Shown here: piece after piece, positions 1 to 7,380 of the stretch
How the letters are laid out: each line of letters begins with the position of its first letter
Numbering within the stretch: the stretch's first letter is position 1
NCBI RefSeq assembly: GCF_964340395.1
Contig: NC_135550.1
Location: forward strand, 26,794,176 to 26,806,675
Source of the DNA: Glandiceps talaboti
Lineage: Eukaryota > Hemichordata > Enteropneusta > Spengelidae
Length of the DNA stretch: 12,500 nucleotides
Direction: 5' to 3'
The notes under the pieces: generated by a model
The model's database searches: none
Told to the model about the DNA's origin: nothing
What the model saw: only the letters and a program-made list of their open reading frames with translations
Made by a program: the position numbers and the translations under genes

Positions 1-134
1 CTTGGGCCTATTAATATTAATAAAATATTAATAAGTTCTGTTGACGAATAAAAGCCCAACCCATTGTGTAATGTAAAGGTGTTTTTGTCACTACTATATA
101 CATATTTATAACCGAACTAAATTGAAGTATGGCA

Positions 135-155
135 GTTGTTGTTGTTGTTGTTGTT
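135..155. repeat. (GTT)7 microsatellite
   Basis: Seven perfect GTT units lie in otherwise AT-rich noncoding sequence. Confidence 0.95.
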
Positions 156-207
156 ATCTTTGAATGCAAATCACTAAACGGTAAAAAGCTCAAGGCAGGG
201 TCACTGG

Positions 208-221
208 AGATTTATCGGATA
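208..221 (+). repeat. 14-bp direct repeat, left copy (AGATTTATCGGATA)
   Basis: This 14-mer is identical to 343-356. The two copies bracket the simple-repeat block, as the target-site duplication of a short retroposed insert would. Confidence 0.75.
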
Positions 222-225
222 TCAA

Positions 226-228
226 ATT

Positions 229-283
<55 letters not shown>

Positions 284-308
284 TAAATAAATGAATGAAT
301 GAATGAAT
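226..308. repeat. (ATTT)n followed by (GAAT)n simple repeat
   Basis: A run of about 14 ATTT units (to about 284) passes into AAATAAATG and then GAAT units up to about 308. The block sits inside a pair of identical 14-bp direct repeats (208-221 and 343-356). The tract may therefore be the tail or remnant of an inserted retroposon rather than a plain microsatellite. Confidence 0.9.
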
Positions 309-342
309 ATATAAATACATGTAGACATAAACATATAGGCTT

Positions 343-356
343 AGATTTATCGGATA
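343..356 (+). repeat. 14-bp direct repeat, right copy (AGATTTATCGGATA)
   Basis: This is a perfect copy of 208-221. The 121 bases between the copies hold the (ATTT)n/(GAAT)n tract and about 35 further bases. Confidence 0.75.
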
Positions 357-456
357 ATATAAAATATTATTGATGATATCATCTGAGATCGAATTAAAAA
401 ATTGAATGTGTAAAGCTAAGCCAATACTCGATGGCATAACATAGATCTGTTTGCAA

Positions 457-553
457 TTTGCAGACAGAGTCAGGACTCGATTCTGACATTGAAAGGGACA
501 GTGACAGTATCAGTATAGAGTTTAGACTTACTCCGTCTGTTAGCAGACTAGGG
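457..553. mobile_element. Fold-back (MITE-like) repeat, copy 1
   Basis: The left arm (TTTGCAGACAGAGT...) resembles the reverse complement of the right arm (ACTCCGTCTGTTAGCAGACT), giving an imperfect hairpin. The first 35 bases match 9109-9143 at about 30 of 35 positions, including the shared core GGACTCGATTCTGACA, so the two loci belong to one dispersed family. There is no coding capacity. The exact ends are uncertain and I found no clear target-site duplication. Confidence 0.6.
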
Positions 554-760
554 TCAACATTTATTTTTTTTTGTATTTATTGAAATATTTATTACAATCA
601 GAAGTTGAATAACAACGAAGAAAAACAAAGAGCTGGAAAGTATTCAAGTAAAGATTACAATTCACTATAAATCATTTGGACCAAGTTTTTTAAAGAAAAT
701 CACCCCATTTTTAGCACAACTGAACTGATAAGGTTCAGTAGTGCTATAAGCATGGCAAAG

Positions 761-791
<31 letters not shown>

Positions 792-841
792 GAGGATGTG
801 TGTGGGTGTGGGTGTGGGTGTGGGTGTGTGTGTGTATGTGT

Positions 842-897
<56 letters not shown>
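761..897. repeat. Compound microsatellite (TGTC)n-(TGTGGG)n-(TG)n
   Basis: TGTC units run over about 761-791, followed by TGTGGG hexamers (about 801-824) and then TG dinucleotides to 897 with two TATG interruptions. Open frames on both strands here translate to HT or CV repeats and are artefacts. The hexamer part contains four GGG runs (804-806, 810-812, 816-818, 822-824) separated by TGT, a canonical G-quadruplex pattern. Confidence 0.97.
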
Positions 898-900
<3 letters not shown>

Positions 901-1436
901 CAACTTAAAGTCAAAAACTGCTGAACCGATTGCTTTGATATTTGGTGTCATGTTACTTTTGGTGTCTAGTTGGGAAATTGTTCAAATGAAAATGATTGCA
1001 CCAGAGAAGTGGGTTTTGGGTAAAAAAATGTGATTTTTGGTCAAAAAAGTTAAACTCCAAAACTACTGGGCATATTGGCATGAAATTTAATGGGAACATT
1101 CTTAGGGGTGAGTAAATTAAGATTTGTTCATGACATGATGATTCCCTCAGAAATATGCAAATTAGGGCTAAAAATGTGTCTTTTTGGTCAAAAACCTATT
1201 ATTCCAAAACTAATCAGCATATTGGACTGAAATTGGATGGATCTGTGGGTGTATAGATGAAGAAAATTATAAGCATATAATGATCTCATCAGTAATATGC
1301 TAATTAGATGTAAAAATGTTTATTTTTGGTCAAAAACTTATATCTCAAAAAGTACTTGGTCAGTGAGTCTGAAACTTGGTGAGATGTTTCTGAAAGTGTT
1401 ATTCTGCAGATTTTCTTCAAAATATTTTTACATAAT
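896..1436. repeat. Tandem array of about four diverged units, period about 140 bp
   Basis: The phrase TTTTTGGTCAAAAA recurs at 1034, 1181 and 1323 (spacing 147 and 142), with a weaker related start near 905. Each is followed by a variant of CCAAAACTACTGGNCATATTGG and then TGAAATTTGATGG, and in two units by ATATGCAAATTAG or ATATGCTAATTAG just before the next unit. The units are well diverged, so the array is old. Short open frames such as 1297-1515 are by-products. No known family name is assigned. Confidence 0.8.
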
Positions 1437-1439
1437 TGG

Positions 1440-1990
1440 CCCTTGCAACCATGACCACGCCCTTACAACACAAAATAGTAGTATATTTTGGTCAAATAAC
1501 AACATCATCTGGTAGGCAAGTGAGTAAACATTCAAAAAAATGTATGCAAATAATACTAGCAACCATGACCACGCCCATAGCAACAGCCAAACGGTAGTGT
1601 ATTTCACAAAGAGATCAGGGATTCTTAGACAATTGAATAAACATTCAAAAAATGTATGCAATTGTGCCTAGCAACAAGACCACGCCCATAACAACAGCAA
1701 AATGATCACATATATTGCGAAGATAGCAACATGGATTAATAGACAATTGAATAAACATTCAAAAAATGTATGTTAATTTGCCTAGCAACAAGACCACGCC
1801 CATAGCAACAGCCAAATTATCACATATATTGCAAAGATAATATCAGGAATTCACACACAAGTGGACAAAAACATTCAAAAATGTTTGCAAATATATCTAC
1901 CAACATGACCACGCCCATAGCAATGGCCAAATGATCGCGTATATCGCAAAGATAGCAACATGATTGGATAGGCAACTGGATAGTCATTCA
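1440..1990. repeat. Tandem array of five units, period about 114 bp
   Basis: ACCACGCCC recurs at 1454, 1568, 1679, 1793 and 1918 (spacings 114, 111, 114, 125), usually within TAGCAACNNGACCACGCCCAT. Between these are recurring AAACATTCAAAAA(A)ATGT and ATATTGC(A/G)AAGATA motifs. The array directly follows the 140-bp array. Minus-strand open frames at 1428-1661 and 1875-2117 come from these repeats and are not genes. Confidence 0.87.
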
Positions 1991-2177
1991 GCAAATGGAT
2001 GAATGGACTAGCATATGGATAAACATTTCTAAAAAACTGTACAGTTGCGCTACACTGCCATTGGCGGTATTTTTTATATGTCTTGGCTTGTTTCACTGTA
2101 TTGTTTTTAGTAGGCACCCAGCCTGGCCGTAATCAGTCTTTGTAACATCTCTTGTATTTGATCTTGAGGCAGACTTA

Positions 2178-2272
2178 GTCCAGTCAGTCTAGTAGAAATT
2201 TAGGCCGAACCAGGACATAATTGCAACAGAAATAATGTTTAGTGCATCTTGCTCAGAATTTTATGCTGAATA
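2178..2272 (+). repeat. Left terminal inverted repeat of the 556-bp element
   Basis: 95 bases starting GTCCAGTCAGTCTAG, mirrored at 2639-2733. TA sits immediately outside at 2176-2177. Confidence 0.85.
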
Positions 2273-2638
2273 ACATATCAAAAGTCTAGAAAAAATTAAG
2301 TGGTGGAACATGGTGAAAAATGACGTTTCTTAAAAATGCTATTCATGAAATATCATTTGTTCAAAGACCAATGCAAGTAACATGTCAATGGGTAGGTCTG
2401 AAGGTCATGAATTATTTTTTAGTCACTGTATGATTGTACAAACATTCCTATTGAATTTAAACATACTTAATGTGTGTAATTTAATCACTTAGAGATTACA
2501 TGTAACGTACAATAAGTATACATTTTTGTGAACGCCCATGTGAGTAGTATGTCTGTCATTAGGTATTGGAATTTGGAGTACTTGAATACATCCCTTTCAT
2601 CATTAAATACCTCCCTTGTTAGATAACTATTATAACGA

Positions 2639-2733
2639 TATTCAGCATAAAATTCTGAGCAAGATGCACTAAAAAATATTTCTGTTGCAATTAAGTCCCG
2701 GTTCGGCCTAAATTTCCGCTAGACTGACTGGAC
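2639..2733 (-). repeat. Right terminal inverted repeat of the 556-bp element
   Basis: Reverse complement of 2178-2272 with about six mismatches. It ends CTAGACTGACTGGAC followed by TA at 2734-2735. Confidence 0.85.
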
Positions 2734-2833
2734 TATAAACCACAGCCTCTTTTACGGCACGGCCCAGAGGTTATTCGTTATTTTGCAGTGTCGCAGAAGA
2801 AATACTGTGTTACAGCACTGGTTTGCGAGAATG
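2734..2833 (+). repeat. Dispersed repeat family A, copy 1
   Basis: It starts at TAAACCACAGCCT and ends at GGTTTGCGAGAATGA. The same two end blocks, in the same order, occur in the reverse complement of 5165-5245, with a shorter and more diverged middle there. It abuts the TIR element on its left. It encodes no protein, and the family is not recognised. Confidence 0.55.
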
Positions 2834-2902
2834 AGTTCTATCGGATGAAGTGTAAAAAATAAGTTAGATCCTTTAAGCTGGGTCTGATATTTTGTTCAGA
2901 TC

Positions 2903-2976
2903 ACGAGTGTAGTCTAGAGGTATCGAATCATCTCTATAAATTTGACAGATGTTGAGGTTCGATGCAACTCACGACC
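2903..2976 (+). mobile_element. Possible tRNA-derived SINE head (Pol III A and B boxes)
   Basis: TAGTCTAGAGG at 2910-2920 fits the A-box consensus TRGYNNARNGG. GGTTCGATGCA at 2956-2966 fits the B-box GGTTCGANTCC with two mismatches. Their 46-base spacing is what a tRNA gene would have. The acceptor stem is not intact, so this is not a functional tRNA. About 100-250 bases of noncoding sequence downstream (to near the C11 tract at 3206) could be the SINE body. The call rests on the boxes alone. Confidence 0.33.
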
Positions 2977-3205
2977 AAATCTGGAGACTTAATATATGTG
3001 TTGGTTTCTGTGCTAGGGGTAATACCCGACCCCAATGAAAAGAGATGCCTTTGTCGCTATCTAGTCTAAGTAACGTGTATTATTTATTTTTATATTATAT
3101 ATCGTCTGGAATCTTATTTACTCTCTGTAAACAATTTTAGTGTTTGTATATGTAAGACCTGAGACAAAGAGTTGTATATGATATGATTGTATAATAGTCA
3201 ACATG

Positions 3206-3216
3206 CCCCCCCCCCC
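3206..3216. repeat. (C)11 homopolymer
   Basis: Eleven consecutive C residues lie in an AT-rich setting. Confidence 0.95.
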
Positions 3217-4332
3217 ATTATTAAGTTTGCAATCGATTTCATTCTAGATTATCAAAATCATGAATCAAAATTAATTGAGAACATGTCAGCTGGTGCTTGG
3301 TCAATAAACTAGAATTTCTACGGCAAACCATAGAAAATATGAAACACTTTTAGGATCTACTATGATTTCAGAAATGAATGCGAAAATTATACATCCGATT
3401 CGTTATAATATAAAAATGTACAAAACGTCAGTCTGTATTTTTTAGGAAGTTAAAAAATTTCGACGTTAATAACAAGAGCACACAAAAGGAATTAGGTTCT
3501 ATAGGGCCGGAATCGAAAATTTTCTGAATCTCCTGATAGCATTGTGATTTGGAGTCTCGCCCAGGAACACTTAAACCGCTCGCCATCAACAACAACTTTG
3601 TCCTCTCTCGCATATTCTACTCACAGTCTAGACCCTATGCGGTATCGTTACCATTTACACCTCCACTCAAAGTATAGTCAAAGTCGTTACTCTAGAAGTC
3701 CTGAGTGCATGAGATGCAATTAAAAATTCATCCATATAGTCACCATGTCTTTGTTAATCAATCACAAAATTCTAACTAATAACACAGTCCCTCATAAAGT
3801 TAGAGTTTATTGAGGCAGTTAGGTAATGTCCACATATGGTATTGTCAGCTCAGGATGCTACTGATTGGATGAACAACATTTTGTGCTGATTGAGGGACTT
3901 TGACCAGACGTGGTTTAGTTAGAGACCACTTTTGCATCCAGACTAGCTTATTATGCAATGGGCACTCTTGTTATTTGGTTGATATCGCAACGTTTTCCCA
4001 GTGTATTTTTTTTAAATAAATAAAATATACATTATATCAAGGTTAGATTCTAATTCTATAGAATGTAAGTATAATGGAGATCTAATATCTGATAAGATGT
4101 AAGTTGTTTAAAATCTTAAGTTACGCCCTTATGTTAGAAGAAAGAACTTCGATTTTGCACGGACCGTCCTGGAGTTTTATCGGAAAATACCGTCTATACA
4201 ATACACGTAAGAACAGAGGGGTTGATTTTTATTCCAAAAAAAGCATAACGTATACGGCATACAAAGGCTTACACATGATACACACCTATGTGACCCAATC
4301 ATACTCGTACAAGCAGTGTATGTAGACGTACG
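3217..4332. other. Noncoding stretch without a supported gene
   Basis: This is AT-rich unique-looking sequence with short spurious open frames (3428-3613 minus, 4104-4325 plus) that show no family resemblance. One modest hairpin is visible near 3790-3815 (CCTCATAAA against TTTATTGAGG). Nothing else can be supported. Confidence 0.6.
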
Positions 4333-4416
4333 GTAATTCTTCATGTCAAATATTTAATGTGTGGCAGGTGAAATATTGGCTTGGCGTCCATAATTCTCCT
4401 GTAACCTTGGAAAGAC
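4333..4416 (+). repeat. Dispersed repeat family B, copy 1
   Basis: It includes CAGGTGAAATATTGGCTTGG, a GCGTC block and TTCTCCTGTAACCTT. The reverse complement of 6411-6502 carries the same series with few differences (TTAGCTTGGCGTC, GTTCTCCTGTAACCTT). The flanking ATTCTTCATGTC is matched by ATTCTCTATGTC. There is no coding potential. Confidence 0.7.
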
Positions 4417-4424
4417 CCATGTTC

Positions 4425-4440
4425 CAGTATTATAATACTG
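4425..4440. repeat. Perfect 16-bp palindrome (CAGTATTATAATACTG)
   Basis: The sequence equals its own reverse complement over 16 bases. It lies just inside repeat family B copy 1. No function is implied. Confidence 0.6.
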
Positions 4441-5164
4441 AACTGCCTGTTTAACACTCTTTACTGACAAGTGTCAAGTACGCGCGAAGGTAGTAGTGTG
4501 GGGATTTTTGGCTCACGCCTTTTCCCTACCACAGGCAAGAGGGACGACTGGATTCTTGGCTAGCGCGTACGAGTAGATATACGTAATTTACAGGTCAACT
4601 TAGAAAATCACTAACATATGGAGAAAATATATCAACAGGCTTGATGATTTTCACCCTAAATTAAAACCTGATGTAGGATACTGCTCGATTACATTTATTT
4701 CCTTCCTATATTGTGTCGGTTTTTGTTTTAAATTTTGTTCTGTGGTCGCTTCTTAATCTTCCTAGGCGATCACAGAGGTTGAAAAATAAAACACAGACTA
4801 CAATATACTAAGGAAGTAAATACAGACAATGGAATCAGCCGTATTCCTACATCAGATCGGATGATTGTGTAAAAAACGTAACGCATTCTTAATACAATGT
4901 TGGTTGCCTGCCGACGTCGTTTTTCTATTGTTACTAGTATCATGTGGGCTTCCATGTGTGGACTTGCACGAACTGTAAGCCAATAAGCTGTCTTACCAGC
5001 AGTGATTTACGTGGTTGTTAGAAAAAAATGAGACTATTAAAAGCATGGCAAAAACGTGCCAACGTCAGAATCGTTATAAACTCTCAACGTCAAAACTGTT
5101 TAGTTGTATGCAACTGGGTGGAGGTTCTATGGTCTGACTAAAGTCGGCAAGAACTTAGGCTATT
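4441..5164. other. Noncoding stretch without a supported gene
   Basis: There are no convincing exons. GTACGCGC near 4479 and GCGCGTAC near 4563 form an 8-bp inverted pair around a locally GC-richer segment. The remainder is AT-rich unique-looking sequence. Confidence 0.55.
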
Positions 5165-5245
5165 ACTTTGTGATCATTCTCGCAAGCCAAAGCACATATC
5201 TCTACTGAAGCAACAACGAAATATAGGCTGTGGTTTACGACTATG
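5165..5245 (-). repeat. Dispersed repeat family A, copy 2 (inverted)
   Basis: Read on the minus strand it contains TAAACCACAGCCT, a TTCGTTGTTGC block and GGCTTGCGAGAATGA, matching 2734-2833 in order. The two ends are nearly identical between the copies, while the middle differs by an indel of roughly 20 bases. Confidence 0.55.
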
Positions 5246-5394
5246 CTTTGTGATTGAACGAGAAAAAGCTTGCATATACATGTATAGTTAGGACTTTTAT
5301 TGAAACAGGTAGTGTAACTTAGTGACAAAGAAGTGCATGTGTGAAAAAACGTACAATGAATGTATCTGGAAAGCCACCAAGACCGTATACTGTG

Positions 5395-6055
5395 TTTTAG
5401 TCCCTCCGTCCATGCGTACGTGCGGTCACCCTCATATCTCTAACATGCACCAATTGATTTCAACCAAACCTGACAGAGAGGTAACATAATACGTGAGACA
5501 TATGCACGTCACTTTGTCTTACGAGGAAAAAGATATTGCCAAATGGCAACCATATTTGTTAAATTTCACAATATGCAACATATAGGTAAAATACGTAGTG
5601 ACTACACCTTGACCTAGAAAGTCTTCTTCAAGGTCAAATAGGCAGATTTGAGTTATCTTGATAGTTTTTAATCATGACTTGGGTTTCACTATGTCAGGCA
5701 CATGCACAACACTTGATTTCAAGACCTTGACCTGTATAGCAAAATGCCAGTCACATTTGTGATAAGAAAGCACATTTTGTTTTCTCCAAACGTTTGCTAC
5801 ATATGGACACCATTCAAGTGTCTACCCTCATATTATCAATATTAGCTTTGCAATTAGGTATTGATCTTTGACCTTGACAAACACTTTCAAGGTGATGATC
5901 AAAAATTGTCTTTCTATGTTAACTCAAAACAAAGACCCCATTTAAATGCCTATACCCCAAAGGTAAATTTTCTTTCTATATCACGACCTTTGACTTTGAT
6001 CTCCATGTTCAAGGTGAACTGAGGTTGCACCTTTTACGAGCTTGACGCTAGACAG
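5395..6055. repeat. Diverged tandem/dispersed repeat rich in TGACCT/AGGTCA half-sites
   Basis: Blocks of the form GACCTTGAC or GACCTTTGAC recur at about 5606, 5723, 5867 and 5985 (spacing about 115-145). Three of them are followed 15-25 bases later by TTCAAGGTCA or TTCAAGGTGA in inverted sense (5627-5636, about 5882-5894, 6008-6017). The start has the phrase CTCATATCTCTAACATGCACC and AACCAAACCTGACAGAGAGG. No coding frame runs through it. It looks like an old repeat rather than a gene. Confidence 0.65.
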
Positions 6056-6410
6056 GCACCAGTCCCTTGTGAGATTTTTGTTTGTCTCATATTCTTCAAA
6101 TGTTTTGAATTTGTTATTCATTTCAAATTCTGTGAAGGAAAATGTGGTAACCTTTAAAAAACAACGCCCAGTAATACTAATAGTCTCCCAAGAGTTATAG
6201 TGTTCACCCGACTGTTCGATGACTCACTCAGGTCGCTATTTCACACAAAAGAACACAACTGTGTTAAAAGAAATGTATTCAAATAAAGAATGAAAAAAGC
6301 CCAGGCAAGTCTAGCTTGATGCCAATAATTTGTTGACTATCGTAGTCTCGCGATTGTCAGTCACCCTATTAATTATTATATATAGCCTACTTGGACCGTG
6401 TCAACACATA
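6056..6410. other. Noncoding stretch, nothing recognised
   Basis: AT-rich sequence with no open frame, microsatellite or strong inverted repeat of note. Confidence 0.5.
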
Positions 6411-6502
6411 GACCTTTACCAAGTAAAGGTTACAGGAGAACATTGACGCCAAGCTAATATTTCACCTGTCACCCATGAATAATTATCGACATAGAGAATC
6501 AT
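6411..6502 (-). repeat. Dispersed repeat family B, copy 2 (inverted)
   Basis: On the minus strand it matches 4333-4416 over essentially its full length, apart from a short local duplication (CCAAGTAAAGG) at the inner end. It directly adjoins the (TG)n/(TCTG)n microsatellite. Either two independent insertions or a pair of terminal inverted repeats of an old 2.2-kb element would explain the arrangement. Confidence 0.7.
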
Positions 6503-6516
6503 CGTATGCGAATACC

Positions 6517-6517
<1 letters not shown>

Positions 6518-6567
<50 letters not shown>

Positions 6568-6569
6568 TT

Positions 6570-6606
<37 letters not shown>

Positions 6607-6611
6607 TTGTT
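6518..6611. repeat. Compound microsatellite (TG)n-(TCTG)n-(TTTG)n
   Basis: About 23 TG units (6518-6564) are followed by TCTG units (about 6570-6602) and a few TTTG units. Open frames on both strands translate to HT, CV or TDRQ repeats and are artefacts. Confidence 0.97.
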
Positions 6612-7030
6612 CGTGTCATTGATAGATAATCGACAGTCGATTACGCTTCTTCTTCTATTTTGTATAGCTTGTATATAGTAAATCATTCTCGCTGTGTGGC
6701 GCAAGTCTCCATCACAAAGAAATATTTGAGGATGGAATGTGAAAATATGCCATGCATGACAGCAAGCAACGAAACATTCTACCTTAGAGTGGCCAAGTAG
6801 TCCAGAGACTATCCGTGGCTTTGATTCTCCTTGCACATTCCAAGGAGAGTTACAAATGTAATACCACTGATAGCCTCTACACTAATAACCCAGGGACATC
6901 TCATGGTCTAACAGCTGTCTCGTTCCAAAGCAAGAGATAGAGCTCAGACCACAGGTGGTCTCAGTGAGGCAAGAGAGAGAAAACCCACAAAAAGGCTCTA
7001 GCCTAATACGACACTAACTATTTTATTCAA
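6612..7030. other. Noncoding stretch, nothing recognised
   Basis: No supported gene. Two small perfect hairpins are visible: AATCGA/TCGATT at 6628-6642 and AGACCAC/GTGGTCT near 6951-6966. Confidence 0.5.
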
Positions 7031-7380
7031 CTAGAAAATAACCCGTGCTTTGCATGGGATATACATATTTTGTTCGGTAAAAACTGGCATATGGTATCAC
7101 AACTCGAATAGAGACACCAAATGCTTCATTTGAGTAGCGCTCAACAGGCGTCATCGACAGCAATGAATCAAACAAAATTCGTGTAGAACTGTTGTGTGAC
7201 CTACCCCCACTGTACCAGCCTACAACCATGCCCATTTAAAGACACAACACAGCTATTTCCATGCGCCTTGTACCTGTTGTGTACGTAATGTATATTACCT
7301 AACTTTGGCCCTCATTTGGATTGTTCAAATATGTGTCGTATATTATTACATATAACAACTGATTTATAGTATAGTAGAGA
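7031..7380 (-). mobile_element. Candidate short non-autonomous Helitron
   Basis: Read on the minus strand, the 3' end has a stem-loop CCCATGC-AAA-GCACGGG (7058 to 7042, one mismatch in a 7-bp stem). Seven bases follow, then CTAG (7034-7031), with T as the next base. This is the hairpin plus CTRR plus T arrangement known for Helitron 3' ends. The 5' end would be TCTCTACTATAC starting at 7380, matching the common TCTCTAC-type Helitron start and giving 350 bases. The base before it is T rather than the expected A. No Rep/helicase is encoded. The minus-strand open frame 7023-7235 runs through the terminal hairpin and resembles no protein I know. Confidence 0.5.
7042..7058 (-). other. Helitron-like 3' terminal hairpin
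   Basis: CCCGTGC (7042-7048), TTT, GCATGGG (7052-7058) on the + strand. The single mismatch is what CpG decay of a perfect stem would leave. CTAG lies at 7031-7034. Confidence 0.6.

Larger units (their letters stand above)
2178..2733. mobile_element. Non-autonomous DNA transposon with 95-bp terminal inverted repeats
   Basis: The left arm 2178-2272 and the right arm 2639-2733 are reverse complements over 95 bases with about six mismatches by eye, and no gaps. Both arms start GTCCAGTCAGTCTAG from the outer edge and end at GCTGAATA. TA lies immediately outside both ends (2176-2177 and 2734-2735), consistent with a TA target-site duplication as made by Tc1/mariner-type transposases. The 366-base interior is AT-rich and encodes no recognisable transposase, so the copy needs a source of transposase elsewhere. 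The high arm identity suggests a fairly young insertion compared with the neighbouring repeats. The superfamily is inferred from the TA alone. Confidence 0.85.

Noticed and set aside
2-59. TTGGGC at 2-7 and GCCCAA at 54-59 as a possible small fold-back element
   Set aside because: Only six bases match, and the AT-rich centre makes apparent symmetry likely by chance.
700-1033. Open frames on both strands rich in HT, VW and CV repeats
   Set aside because: They are translations of the (TG)n/(TGTC)n/(TGTGGG)n microsatellite.
1440-1990. Regularly spaced repeats as a CRISPR array
   Set aside because: The whole unit, not just a short repeat, is similar from copy to copy. The context is eukaryotic and there are no unique spacers or cas genes.
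1428-2117. Minus-strand open frames in the 114-bp tandem array
   Set aside because: They derive from tandem repeat units without protein resemblance.
3428-3613. Minus-strand 61-codon open frame
   Set aside because: No recognisable domain, no splice context and no repeat support; expected by chance at this length.
6416-6836. Open frames on both strands, including a 117-codon minus-strand one with TDRQ and HT repeats
   Set aside because: They run through the (TG)n/(TCTG)n tract. The non-repeat part has no family resemblance.
7023-7235. Minus-strand 70-codon open frame
   Set aside because: It reads straight through the Helitron-like terminal hairpin and CTAG and resembles no known protein. 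It is most likely chance within the element.
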